A DNA stretch of 64,000 bases from Enterobacter_D sp963521185 (GCA_963521185.1 CAUQTV010000007.1:1-64000), one strand, 5' to 3'; numbered from the stretch's first letter, positions 26,759 through 35,340 are shown. A program made the numbers and translations. The notes: generated by a model not told the origin, from the letters alone.

Positions 26759-27070
26759 ATGACCGTACCAGTTGTTGCTATTTTCACCAGTAAAAAAGGC
26801 CAGGAAGATCGTGTAGAGTCGCTGTTTCGCCAGGTGATAGAGGAGACGCTGTCTGAAGAAGGCTGTATCACCTATCAGTTAAACCGCGATAGCGAAAATA
26901 GCAGCCGTTTTATCTGGACCGAAGAGTGGGAGAGTCTGGCGCTGCTGCAAAAACATTTGAACGCACCGCACATACAACAACTTTTCAGCGCACTTCCAGA
27001 ATTTATTGAAAGCTCTGAAGTGATCGCATTGACGAAGCTGGCCGGTGGGGCCGCTGATGTTAATCACTAA
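26759..27070 (+). CDS. Antibiotic-biosynthesis-monooxygenase (ABM) fold protein
   Basis: A 103-aa single ferredoxin-like ABM domain protein, similar in size and pattern to YgiN-type quinol monooxygenases and to LsrG. The segment EEGCITYQLNRD and the closing LTKL strand are typical. The ATG at 26759 has GGGAG upstream; a TTG two codons earlier is less likely. It is divergent from the split transketolase operon and shares its operator region, so it probably belongs to the same pathway. Activity unknown. Confidence 0.78.
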   Translation: MTVPVVAIFTSKKGQEDRVESLFRQVIEETLSEEGCITYQLNRDSENSSRFIWTEEWESLALLQKHLNAPHIQQLFSALPEFIESSEVIALTKLAGGAADVNH

Positions 27071-27160
27071 ATGATGAAGCAAAGGCCTTTACGTAATGTG
27101 TGGGTCTTTTAGTGCCTTTGGGGGGGTATGGGGGATTAATGCGGCGCGAATGGGGAAGGG

Positions 27161-27188
27161 ATGGTGTCCCCTGCAGGAATCGAACCTG
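27161..27188. repeat. Outer attachment-site repeat (distal to the tRNA)
   Basis: 28 bp identical to the sequence at the 3' end of the tRNA-Arg gene (35503-35530). It reads as a tRNA 3' end (CCA, acceptor and T arm) with no tRNA body attached, as expected for a duplicated att site. Confidence 0.88.
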
Positions 27189-27278
27189 GGAATTGCCCAA
27201 AACAGCGTTTCAGGTCATTACCTAATGTAGTAATCTGTGTAAAATCAGAACTCACCCAATATCGTGGAGTGTTCTGCT

Positions 27279-29714
27279 ATGGCTGGCGTAAACAAAACTC
27301 ATCTGACCGAAACGGACATCATCAGCAAATTTATCCTGCCTGCGATTAAAGACGCGGGCTGGGATGTGATGTCGCAGATCCGCCAGGAGGTGAAGCTCCG
27401 CGAGGGTAAAGTGGTGGTGCGCGGCAAACTGGCGGCACGCCTGAAAGTGAAATCAGCGGACATTGTGCTTTACCACAAACCGGGATTACCGCTTGCCGTC
27501 ATCGAGGCGAAAGCCAACAGGTATGAGATTGGCAGGGGGATGCAGCAGGGGCTGGATTACGCTCGTCTGCTCGATGTGCCGTTTGTCTTTGCCTCAAATG
27601 GTGATGGTTTCATTTTCCACGATAAAACCAATCCCGCACAGCTTGAATCTCTGATAGCACTTAATGAATTCCCGACGCCAGAACAGCTGTGGCACAAATA
27701 CTGTATCTGGAAAGGGTTTACCGCCGAACAATTGCCTGTTATCAGTCAGGATTATCATGACGACAGCAGTGGAAAATCGCCGCGTTACTACCAGCTACAG
27801 GCGATCAACAAAACGGTAGAAGCCGTTTCTGCCGGGCAAAAGCGCGTGTTATTAGTCATGGCGACAGGAACCGGAAAAACCTACACCGCTTTCCAGATTA
27901 TCTGGCGTTTATGGAAAGCAAAAAACAAGCAGCGCATTCTGTTTCTTGCCGACCGCAATATTCTTGTTGATCAAAGCAAAACGAACGATTTCGTCCCCTT
28001 CGGCACTGCGATGGCAAAAGTGACGGGCAGGACAATTGACCCCGCTTACGAAATTCAGCTTGCACTCTACCAGGCCATTACCGGGCCGGAAGAGCATCAA
28101 AAAGCGTTTAAAAACGTCGCACCCGATTTCTTTGATCTGATTGTGATTGACGAATGTCACCGTGGAAGCGCGTCTGAAGATAGCGCCTGGCGTGAAATCC
28201 TCGAATATTTCAGTAGCGCCACGCAAATTGGCCTCACTGCCACGCCGAAAGAAACAGACGTTGTCTCCAGCACCGACTACTTTGGCGAGCCGGTTTATTC
28301 CTATTCGCTCAAAGAGGGTATCGAAGATGGTTTCCTCGCGCCGTATAAAGTTGTGCGGGTAGATATTGATGTCGACTTACAGGGCTGGCGGCCCACCAAA
28401 GGGCAGGTTGATAAATACGGTGAACTAATTGATGACCGCATTTATAACCAGAAAGATTTTGACCGCACGATGGTCATTGATGAGCGCACCTGGCTGGTGG
28501 CACAAACCATCACTGATTATCTGAAACGCACGAACCCGATGGATAAAACCATCGTCTTCTGCAACGACATCAATCACGCCGAACGTATGCGCCGGGCGCT
28601 GGTCAATCTCAACCCTGAGCAGGTAAAAAAGAACGAAAAGTATGTGATGAAAATCACCGGCGATGATGACATCGGCAAAGGGCAACTGGATAACTTCATT
28701 AACCCCAAGAAAGCCTATCCGGTGATAGCAACCACCTCTGAACTGATGAGTACCGGCGTGGATGCGCAGACCTGCAAACTGGTGGTGCTGGATCAGAACA
28801 TTCAGTCGATGACCAAATTTAAGCAAATCATCGGGCGTGGAACGCGCATCAACGAAAAGTACGGCAAGCTGTGGTTTACCATTCTCGACTTCAAAAAGGC
28901 CACCGAGTTGTTTGCCGACGAACGCTTTGACGGTGTACCCGAAAAAGTGATCCGCACCACGCCGCAAGAGATTACCGATCCTGATTCTGATTTCGATGAA
29001 CAACTCGAAGATGAAACACCAGAATCCGAATTGGCTGATTTGGTTGATGGGATGGATGAGACACCTGCACGCTATGACGCAACCTCCGGTCACGGGGGTG
29101 GAGTGTTTGAAGAAGACGGTGAAAACAAAATTCGCAAATTTCACGTTAACGGCGTCACCGTAAAGGTGTTAGCAAAACGCGTGCAGTATTACGATGCCGA
29201 TGGCAAGTTGGTGACGGAATCTTTTCAGGACTACACCCGAAAAGCGCTGCTTAAAGAAAAAGATTACGCATCGCTTGATGACTTTATCCGTAAGTGGCAC
29301 TCTGCGGACCGCAAGCAGCTTATCATTGATGAGCTTCGTCAACTCGGCGTGCTTTGGGATGTGCTGGCAGAAGAAGTAGGCAAAGATCTCGATCCGTTCG
29401 ATCTATTGTGTCATGTGGTGTACGGCCAACCGGCGCTGACGCGCAAAGAGCGCGCCGACAACGTGCGCAAGCGTAACTATTTCACAAAATACTCTGAGCC
29501 GGCGCGGAACGTATTGAATACGTTGCTGGATAAGTACGCCGATGAGGGCGTGCAGGAAATTGAGGATATTCAGGTGTTGAAGCTAAGACCGTTCGACTTA
29601 CTGGGTCGCCCGCTGGAAATTATAAAAAGCAGCTTTGGTAGCAAACAGGCTTACGAAGATGCCGTGAACGAACTGGAAAACGAAATCTATCAGTTACCGC
29701 CTCGCTCAGCCTGA
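27279..29714 (+). CDS. hsdR: Type I restriction endonuclease subunit R (EcoAI-like, type IB)
   Basis: An 811-aa motor-nuclease subunit; EcoAI HsdR has 813 residues, whereas type IA and IC subunits are longer. An N-terminal PD-(D/E)xK nuclease is shown by SADIVLYH and VIEAKAN (about residues 60-77). The superfamily 2 translocase has Walker A ATGTGKT near 194, DECH near 290, GLTATP and QIIGRGTR. An acidic linker and C-terminal assembly region follow. The ATG at 27279 has GGAG at 9 nt; a GTG at 27264 is the alternative. It cuts unmodified foreign DNA after translocation. Confidence 0.95.
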   Translation: MAGVNKTHLTETDIISKFILPAIKDAGWDVMSQIRQEVKLREGKVVVRGKLAARLKVKSADIVLYHKPGLPLAVIEAKANRYEIGRGMQQGLDYARLLDVPFVFASNGDGFIFHDKTNPAQLESLIALNEFPTPEQLWHKYCIWKGFTAEQLPVISQDYHDDSSGKSPRYYQLQAINKTVEAVSAGQKRVLLVMATGTGKTYTAFQIIWRLWKAKNKQRILFLADRNILVDQSKTNDFVPFGTAMAKVTGRTIDPAYEIQLALYQAITGPEEHQKAFKNVAPDFFDLIVIDECHRGSASEDSAWREILEYFSSATQIGLTATPKETDVVSSTDYFGEPVYSYSLKEGIEDGFLAPYKVVRVDIDVDLQGWRPTKGQVDKYGELIDDRIYNQKDFDRTMVIDERTWLVAQTITDYLKRTNPMDKTIVFCNDINHAERMRRALVNLNPEQVKKNEKYVMKITGDDDIGKGQLDNFINPKKAYPVIATTSELMSTGVDAQTCKLVVLDQNIQSMTKFKQIIGRGTRINEKYGKLWFTILDFKKATELFADERFDGVPEKVIRTTPQEITDPDSDFDEQLEDETPESELADLVDGMDETPARYDATSGHGGGVFEEDGENKIRKFHVNGVTVKVLAKRVQYYDADGKLVTESFQDYTRKALLKEKDYASLDDFIRKWHSADRKQLIIDELRQLGVLWDVLAEEVGKDLDPFDLLCHVVYGQPALTRKERADNVRKRNYFTKYSEPARNVLNTLLDKYADEGVQEIEDIQVLKLRPFDLLGRPLEIIKSSFGSKQAYEDAVNELENEIYQLPPRSA

Positions 29715-29729
29715 TAACGCATCAATTAG

Positions 29730-29768
29730 TGCCACTGGCCGCCTGTGCGACCAGTGGCATCCTTTTTT
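29730..29768 (+). terminator. Terminator-like hairpin between hsdR and hsdM
   Basis: Stem TGCCACTGG/CCAGTGGCA (9 bp), 12-nt loop, then TCC and six T. The three bases before the T-run and the large loop make it a moderate terminator. It would lower expression of hsdM and hsdS from the hsdR promoter unless hsdM has its own. Confidence 0.6.
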
Positions 29769-29785
29769 AAGAATGGAAAGAAAAC

Positions 29786-31258
29786 ATGTCGATTAGCTCA
29801 GTCATTAAATCCCTTCAGGACATTATGCGTAAAGACGCTGGCGTGGACGGTGATGCACAGCGTCTCGGGCAGCTTTCATGGCTGCTGTTCCTGAAGATTT
29901 TTGATACCCAGGAAGAAGAGCTGGAACTGGAGCAGGACGACTATCAGCTCCCGATCCCACAGCGTTATCTATGGCGCACCTGGGCGGCGAACAGCGAAGG
30001 CATCACCGGTGATGCACTACTGGAGTTCGTGAATGATGACCTGTTCCCGACGCTGAAAAACCTCACCGCGCCAATCGATAAAAATCCACGCGGCTTTGTG
30101 GTGAAGCAGGCGTTCAGCGATGCCTACAACTACATGAAAAACGGCACTTTGCTGCGTCAGGTGATCAACAAACTTAACGAAATCGATTTTAGCAGCAGCA
30201 GTGAACGTCACCTGTTTGGCGATATCTACGAACAGATCCTGCGCGACCTGCAAAGCGCTGGTAATGCGGGCGAGTTCTATACCCCGCGTGCGGTGACGCG
30301 GTTTATGGTCAACCGCATCGACCCCAAACTCGGTGAGTCGATCATGGATCCGGCGTGCGGCACCGGCGGTTTCCTTGCCTGCGCGTTCGACCATGTGAAA
30401 GAGCAATACGTCAACACCACCGAAGACCACAAAACGCTGCAAAAGCAGATTCACGGCGTGGAGAAAAAACAGCTCCCGCACCTGCTGTGTACCACCAATA
30501 TGCTGCTGCACGGTATTGAAGTGCCGGTGCAAATCCGCCATGACAACACGCTGAATAAACCGCTCTCTTCCTGGGATGAGCAGGTCGATGTCATTGTTAC
30601 TAACCCACCGTTCGGCGGCACAGAAGAAGACGGCATTGAGAAAAACTTCCCGGCAGAGATGCAGACTCGTGAAACCGCTGACTTGTTCCTGCAATTGATT
30701 ATTGAAGTGCTGGCCGATAAAGGCCGTGCGGCGGTGGTATTGCCAGACGGCACGCTGTTTGGTGAAGGTGTAAAAACCAAAATCAAAAAACTGCTCACTG
30801 AAGAGTGCAATCTGCACACCATCGTGCGGTTACCAAACGGCGTGTTTAACCCGTACACGGGTATCAAAACCAATATCCTGTTCTTCACCAAAGGTCAGCC
30901 AACCAAAGAGGTGTGGTTCTACGAGCACCCGTACCCGGATGGCGTGAAGAACTACAGCAAAACCAGGCCGATGAAGTATGAAGAGTTCCAGACAGAAATC
31001 GACTGGTGGGGGAAGGAAGCAGACGATTTTGCCAGCCGTGAAGAGAACAATCAGGCGTGGAAAGTCAGCATCGACGACATCATCGCCCGCAACTTCAACC
31101 TTGATATCAAGAACCCGTACCAGGGTGAAACCATCAGCCACGATCCGGATGAACTGCTGGCGCAGTACCAGACGCAGCAGGCGGAAATCAGCGAGCTGCG
31201 TAACCAGTTGCGCGATATCCTTGGTGCGGCTCTGGCGGGCAGCAAGGAGGCGAACTGA
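29786..31258 (+). CDS. hsdM: Type I DNA methyltransferase subunit M (N6-adenine)
   Basis: A 490-aa subunit (EcoAI HsdM 489 aa). An N-terminal HsdM domain is followed by the methyltransferase fold: the SAM-binding motif DPACGTGGFL near residue 188 and the catalytic NPPFGG near residue 272. It methylates adenine at the site chosen by HsdS. Its TGA stop overlaps the hsdS ATG, so translation is coupled. The start has GGAAAG upstream. Confidence 0.96.
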   Translation: MSISSVIKSLQDIMRKDAGVDGDAQRLGQLSWLLFLKIFDTQEEELELEQDDYQLPIPQRYLWRTWAANSEGITGDALLEFVNDDLFPTLKNLTAPIDKNPRGFVVKQAFSDAYNYMKNGTLLRQVINKLNEIDFSSSSERHLFGDIYEQILRDLQSAGNAGEFYTPRAVTRFMVNRIDPKLGESIMDPACGTGGFLACAFDHVKEQYVNTTEDHKTLQKQIHGVEKKQLPHLLCTTNMLLHGIEVPVQIRHDNTLNKPLSSWDEQVDVIVTNPPFGGTEEDGIEKNFPAEMQTRETADLFLQLIIEVLADKGRAAVVLPDGTLFGEGVKTKIKKLLTEECNLHTIVRLPNGVFNPYTGIKTNILFFTKGQPTKEVWFYEHPYPDGVKNYSKTRPMKYEEFQTEIDWWGKEADDFASREENNQAWKVSIDDIIARNFNLDIKNPYQGETISHDPDELLAQYQTQQAEISELRNQLRDILGAALAGSKEAN

Positions 31259-33006
31259 TGACCGTTGAGAAACTGATCACCGACCATATCGATATCTGGT
31301 CCTCCGCGCTGCAAACCCGCTCCACAGCCGGGCGCGGCAGCAATGGCAAAATCGACCTTTATGGCATTAAGAAACTGCGCGAGCTGATTCTGGAACTGGC
31401 GGTGCGCGGCAAACTGGTGCCGCAGGACCCGAATGATGAACCGGCGTCAGAAATGCTAAAGCGTATTGCTGCTGAGAAAGTGGACCTGGTAAAGCAGGGC
31501 AAAATTAAAAAGCAGAAGCAGCTACCGGAGATTAGCGAGGATGAGAAACAGTTTGAGCTGCCGGTGGGGTGGGAGTGGACTTCTCTGTGTGAAATCTCTG
31601 AGATCAATCCAAAAATAGAAGTTGTCGATGATGAACAAGAAATTTCTTTTGTTCCAATGCCATGTGTTTCAACTCGTTTTGATGGTACACATGAGCAAGA
31701 AATCAGAAAATGGGTTGAAGTAAAAAAAGGTTATACCCATTTTGCTAATGGTGATATAGCTCTTGCTAAAATAACGCCTTGCTTTGAAAATAGTAAAGCT
31801 GCCATTTTTAGTGGCTTAAAAAATGGTGTTGGTGTAGGGACGACTGAATTACATGTTGCCCGCCCTTGTAGTTCTGAATTAAATCTTCAATACATTTTGC
31901 TCAATATCAAATCACCAAATTTTTTGAGTGTCGGCGAATCTAGAATGACTGGATCTGCGGGCCAAAAGCGTGTGCCTAAAAATTTCTTCGAAAACTATCC
32001 ATTACCATTTCCACCAATTGGGGAACAAATCAGGATAGTCGAAAAATTTTCTCAGTTGATGAGTATTTGCGACCAGTTGGAACAGCAATCGCTAACCAGT
32101 CTGGATGCACATCAGCAATTAGTTGAAACCCTGCTGGCAACGCTGACCGACAGTCAAAATGCCGAAGAACTCGCTGACAACTGGGCGCGAATCAGCCAGC
32201 ATTTCAACACGCTGTTTACCACCGAGGCGAGTATAGATGCGCTTAAGCAAACCATTCTGCAACTGGCTGTGATGGGTAAGCTGGTGCCGCAAGATCCTAA
32301 TGACGAACCTGCTTCTGAACTGCTTAAACGTATTGAGCAGGAAAAAGCGCAACTGGTGAAAGAAGGTAAAATTAAAAAACATCCTCCGGTTGAACCTTTG
32401 GGAGAACCTGCCTTATTACCCCGTTCGTGGTTAAATATTGTTGTTCAGGATTTTGCTGACATAAGGTTGGGAAGTACTCCTGATAGATCTGAAAAGAAAT
32501 ATTGGAATGGAGATATCCCTTGGGTTAGCTCTGGCGAAGTTGCCAATGAGGTTATTTTAGATACAAAAGAAAAAATCACACCTGAGGGTTTTAAAAACTC
32601 GAGCACAAGTATGATTCCAACTGGTAGCTTACTTATGGCAATTATTGGGCAAGGAAAAACGAGAGGACAGACGGCAATTTTAGGTATTGATGCATGCACC
32701 AATCAAAATGTTGCTGCTTTTGTTTTTAACCAAGTGCTTGTCGAACCTGAATATGTTTGGATCTGGGCGAAAAGTAAGTATTTGTCCCATAGAGGAGATG
32801 GCCACGGTGGAGCACAACCCGCACTAAACGGGAAGAAAGTCAGAAGCTTTATCTTTCCTCTGGCTCCAATCAAAGAACAGCTGCGAATCGTTAGCGAAGT
32901 GAAGCGACTTAATGATATTTGTGACACCCTTCAATCCCGCCTGCAATCCGCCCAGCAAACCCAACTCCACCTGGCGGATGCGCTCACCGACGCAGCATTA
33001 AACTAA
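31258..33006 (+). CDS. hsdS: Type I specificity subunit S
   Basis: A 582-aa DNA-recognition subunit (EcoAI HsdS 589 aa). Two target-recognition domains, about residues 105-265 and 385-550, are each preceded by nearly identical spacer repeats built around GKLVPQDPNDEPASE (near 55 and 341), which form the conserved coiled-coil parts. The recognition-domain DNA (about 31,590-32,040 and 32,430-32,880) is clearly more A+T-rich than the spacers, a sign of domain exchange. The recognised sequence cannot be read from this. Confidence 0.95.
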   Translation: MTVEKLITDHIDIWSSALQTRSTAGRGSNGKIDLYGIKKLRELILELAVRGKLVPQDPNDEPASEMLKRIAAEKVDLVKQGKIKKQKQLPEISEDEKQFELPVGWEWTSLCEISEINPKIEVVDDEQEISFVPMPCVSTRFDGTHEQEIRKWVEVKKGYTHFANGDIALAKITPCFENSKAAIFSGLKNGVGVGTTELHVARPCSSELNLQYILLNIKSPNFLSVGESRMTGSAGQKRVPKNFFENYPLPFPPIGEQIRIVEKFSQLMSICDQLEQQSLTSLDAHQQLVETLLATLTDSQNAEELADNWARISQHFNTLFTTEASIDALKQTILQLAVMGKLVPQDPNDEPASELLKRIEQEKAQLVKEGKIKKHPPVEPLGEPALLPRSWLNIVVQDFADIRLGSTPDRSEKKYWNGDIPWVSSGEVANEVILDTKEKITPEGFKNSSTSMIPTGSLLMAIIGQGKTRGQTAILGIDACTNQNVAAFVFNQVLVEPEYVWIWAKSKYLSHRGDGHGGAQPALNGKKVRSFIFPLAPIKEQLRIVSEVKRLNDICDTLQSRLQSAQQTQLHLADALTDAALN

Positions 33007-33016
33007 GGATCAGACG

Positions 33017-34126
33017 ATGCCGGTTCATCATGCAATCTGGCGGGTGGGAGAGAATCCTCAGCCTCTAACCATCAGCAAACTCGCCAGCGAGCAACTGCTG
33101 GAGAAGATGATTTTAAACGACCCCACCATCCTCTCCGATCAGTGGATGATTATCGGCCATCAGGAAAACACGCTCGACAAAGGACGTATCGATCTGCTGG
33201 CTATTGCGCCGGATGCCTCGCTGATCCTGATTGAGCTTAAACGCGACCGCACGCCGCGTGAAGTGGTTGCTCAGGCGCTGGATTACGCCTCCTGGGTGGA
33301 CGACTTAACCGCCGATCGTCTATCGCAAATTTACGAAAAATTCTCTGGTGGTGGCAATTTAGGTGAGGCTTTCAGGCAGCGCTTTAATACCGAACTGGAA
33401 GAAGAGTCGCTCAACCAGTCGCATCAAATCATTATCGTGGCGGCGGAGCTGGATCCGTCTACAGAGCGCATTGTCGACTACCTGAGCAAAAATGGAATTT
33501 CGATTAATGCCCTGTTCTTTAAGGTTTTTCAGCACGGCAACGAGCAATTCCTGAGCCGTGCCTGGCTTATCGATCCGAGCGAAACGCAAACCAATGCTGC
33601 ACAGGCTACGGCTACCGGTGCCAGTGCAAAAGAGCCTTGGAACGGCGAGTTTTATGTCTCGTTCGGCGATCCGCAAAGTCGTATCTGGGAAGAGGCACGG
33701 CGCTATGGATTTATCAGTGCTGGTGGCGGAAGCTGGTACAGCCAGACCTTAAAACAGTTGCAGCCTGGCGACCGCGTCTGGGTAAAAATTCCCGCGACGG
33801 GTTATGTGGGTGTAGGACTGGTGCAGAGTGCAGTTGAACCGGCCAGCAGCTTTACGCTTAGCACTGAAGAGGGCGAGAAGTTGGCGATGGATGTGCTTAC
33901 GTATGGTGATACGTATCGCGAAAACGCTGATGACCCCAACCGATCAGAATATTTTGTTCCCATAAAATGGCTCGAAACGCGAGCTGAACAAGATGCGGTC
34001 AACGAGGTGGGATTTTTTGGCAACCAGAACACGGTATGTAAACCTACTACGCCTAAGTGGCGTCATACGGTTGATAAGCTAAAGCAGTATTTTTCTGGTT
34101 GGGACATAGCGGGATCCAATCAATAG
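33017..34126 (+). CDS. NucS-like PD-(D/E)xK nuclease with an extra C-terminal domain
   Basis: A 369-aa protein. Residues about 20-200 resemble the NucS/DUF91 nuclease domain: the catalytic Asp in GRIDLLAI near 57, Glu-x-Lys in LIELKRD near 73, and Gln in VAQALDYASW. Residues about 210-369 are a separate domain (FYVSFG, SWYSQTLKQLQPGDRVWV, YVGVGLV) whose pattern suggests a PUA/EVE-like nucleic-acid-binding fold; this is inference. It follows hsdS by 10 nt with AAGGA before the start. It may add nuclease activity to the restriction system or sense modified DNA. Confidence 0.65.
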   Translation: MPVHHAIWRVGENPQPLTISKLASEQLLEKMILNDPTILSDQWMIIGHQENTLDKGRIDLLAIAPDASLILIELKRDRTPREVVAQALDYASWVDDLTADRLSQIYEKFSGGGNLGEAFRQRFNTELEEESLNQSHQIIIVAAELDPSTERIVDYLSKNGISINALFFKVFQHGNEQFLSRAWLIDPSETQTNAAQATATGASAKEPWNGEFYVSFGDPQSRIWEEARRYGFISAGGGSWYSQTLKQLQPGDRVWVKIPATGYVGVGLVQSAVEPASSFTLSTEEGEKLAMDVLTYGDTYRENADDPNRSEYFVPIKWLETRAEQDAVNEVGFFGNQNTVCKPTTPKWRHTVDKLKQYFSGWDIAGSNQ

Positions 34127-34134
34127 GGGGCAAC

Positions 34135-34566
34135 ATGACTACCGCAGTAAAAGGTCAGCAGAAAGTGCTGCAAAAGCTCGTCAGCCTGGGTGCCAGGGGG
34201 GCGGGGGTAATTAAAGAAGGGAAGCGATCGTTTATCACCTTCGTGGCACCCAACGGAAAACAGTATGAAGTCACGACAAGAGCGAAAACATCAGGTACCT
34301 GGCAAACGACGACAAGCTATGGGAAAGCCTGCGCATTCAATAGGCAGGACCATGAATATTGGATTTTTGTCGATCTAAGCTGCGAGCCCGCTGTGTTTTA
34401 TATCGCTCCGCTGTCCTGGATGCGCAATGATATTTACGAAAACCACGTGCAATATCTGGCTAAGCATAATGGTCATCGCGCTCTCAACGAAGAGTCGACG
34501 CATCATGCCATTTCTGCAAAGCGGATCGAGCACTGGAAGGATGCCTGGGTGTTGATGGGGTTTTAA
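34135..34566 (+). CDS. Unknown protein of the restriction islet
   Basis: A 143-aa protein starting at an ATG with AGGGGG upstream, directly after the NucS-like gene. The pattern VTTRAKTSGTWQTT, WIFVDLS, FYIAPLSWM and THHAISAKRIEHWKDAW recalls a nuclease-like domain seen in several restriction-associated proteins, where a VKSR/TWQ core precedes a FVDL strand. The expected catalytic Glu-x-Lys is altered here (EVTTRAK). Function is not assigned. Its position as the last gene of the hsdRMS operon suggests a defence role. Confidence 0.6.
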   Translation: MTTAVKGQQKVLQKLVSLGARGAGVIKEGKRSFITFVAPNGKQYEVTTRAKTSGTWQTTTSYGKACAFNRQDHEYWIFVDLSCEPAVFYIAPLSWMRNDIYENHVQYLAKHNGHRALNEESTHHAISAKRIEHWKDAWVLMGF

Positions 34567-34572
34567 CGGGTG

Positions 34573-34593
34573 AATGGTGTCCCCTGCAGGAAT
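34573..34593. repeat. Internal partial attachment-site repeat
   Basis: 21 bp matching the right-hand repeat (35502 onwards), covering the tRNA CCA/acceptor and part of the T arm. It separates the restriction genes from the DUF pair and integrase remnant, and marks an internal junction of the island. Confidence 0.8.
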
Positions 34594-34718
34594 AATGAAG
34601 CCCTCTAACCACATGATGTACCATTAAATTATTTTTCTGGGGGATTGATAGGGATGCACGCAGGGACAGTAAGCAGAATGGCGGTAGCGTAAGGAAGGGT
34701 GTTACCGCCAGAAGGATT

Positions 34719-34967
34719 TTATGCAGCGCTGTGCGGCTTGAATGTCACATCGCCACGCCCGGCCAGGAGGCCTTCAATAGAAACATCCTCATTGAGGCTA
34801 TCCCAGTGAATACCACGGCGGCTTAACTCAAAGTCGTTTCGCTCATCAGGGCTGGCATGCATCAATTTGGGAAACCATGCCAACGGTACGCCCAGCGTGC
34901 GGGCATCGCTTAACTCTACCCACATAGTGTATTCGTCGAACTTTACGTTCTTAGGCGAAATACTCAT
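34719..34967 (-). CDS. DUF2442 protein
   Basis: An 82-aa protein with the family pattern VKFDEYTMWVELSDARTLGVPLAWFPKL. It overlaps the upstream DUF4160 gene by 17 nt. The two families often occur together as a small module that has been proposed to be toxin-antitoxin-like. No function is proved. Confidence 0.82.
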   Translation of the reverse strand: MSISPKNVKFDEYTMWVELSDARTLGVPLAWFPKLMHASPDERNDFELSRRGIHWDSLNEDVSIEGLLAGRGDVTFKPHSAA

Positions 34968-35193
34968 TCCACGCCTCCATTAGTAGTTTGCGATTTTCTT
35001 CAACCACGCACACCAGCTCCTTCAGGTCGCGAGCATTAAAACCATCATTACGTGCCAGCAGCACTTCGGGTGTTAGCCAAAATTTTGCCTCACCATCAGT
35101 GCCGCGCACGTGAATGTGTGCCGGTTCGCGGGGGTCACCCTCATTCGAATAGAAAAAGAAACGATACCCCTTAAATCTTAGTATGACAGGCAT
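34951..35193 (-). CDS. DUF4160 protein
   Basis: An 80-aa protein with the family signature GYRFFFYSNEGDPREPAHIH and a C-terminal helix ending MEAWNEYF. It lies upstream of, and overlaps, the DUF2442 gene. Translation starts without a clear Shine-Dalgarno site. The integrase fragment ends 22 nt upstream of its start. Confidence 0.82.
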   Translation of the reverse strand: MPVILRFKGYRFFFYSNEGDPREPAHIHVRGTDGEAKFWLTPEVLLARNDGFNARDLKELVCVVEENRKLLMEAWNEYFA

Positions 35194-35214
35194 AAATAAG
35201 TTCTCAATATTTGG

Positions 35215-35340
35215 TTAACGGTATCGCCACAGCTTAGTTCCACCGGGCTTAATGAGTACCACCAACCCCGCGCCGTCTGACATGACGAACTCCTTATCGC
35301 GTGGCTGAGCATTCTTGATTTCAACGTTGGTTAAGGGCAT
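35215..35340 (-). pseudogene. Truncated P4-type tyrosine integrase (N-terminal fragment)
   Basis: A 41-codon reading frame with an excellent ribosome-binding site (GGAGGGACAC before the ATG). The product starts MPLTNVEIKNAQPRDKEF and continues with SDGAGLVVLIKPGGTKLWRYR before a stop. That is the start of the DUF4102 arm-binding domain of P4-like integrases, normally about 400 residues. The rest of the gene is replaced by the DUF4160/DUF2442 pair. It lies beside the argW attachment site and points away from it, which is the usual integrase position. Confidence 0.82.

Noticed and set aside
27161..27188. A second tRNA-Arg gene at the left edge of the island
   Set aside because: Only the last 28 bases match; no anticodon arm or D arm is present, so it is an att duplicate.
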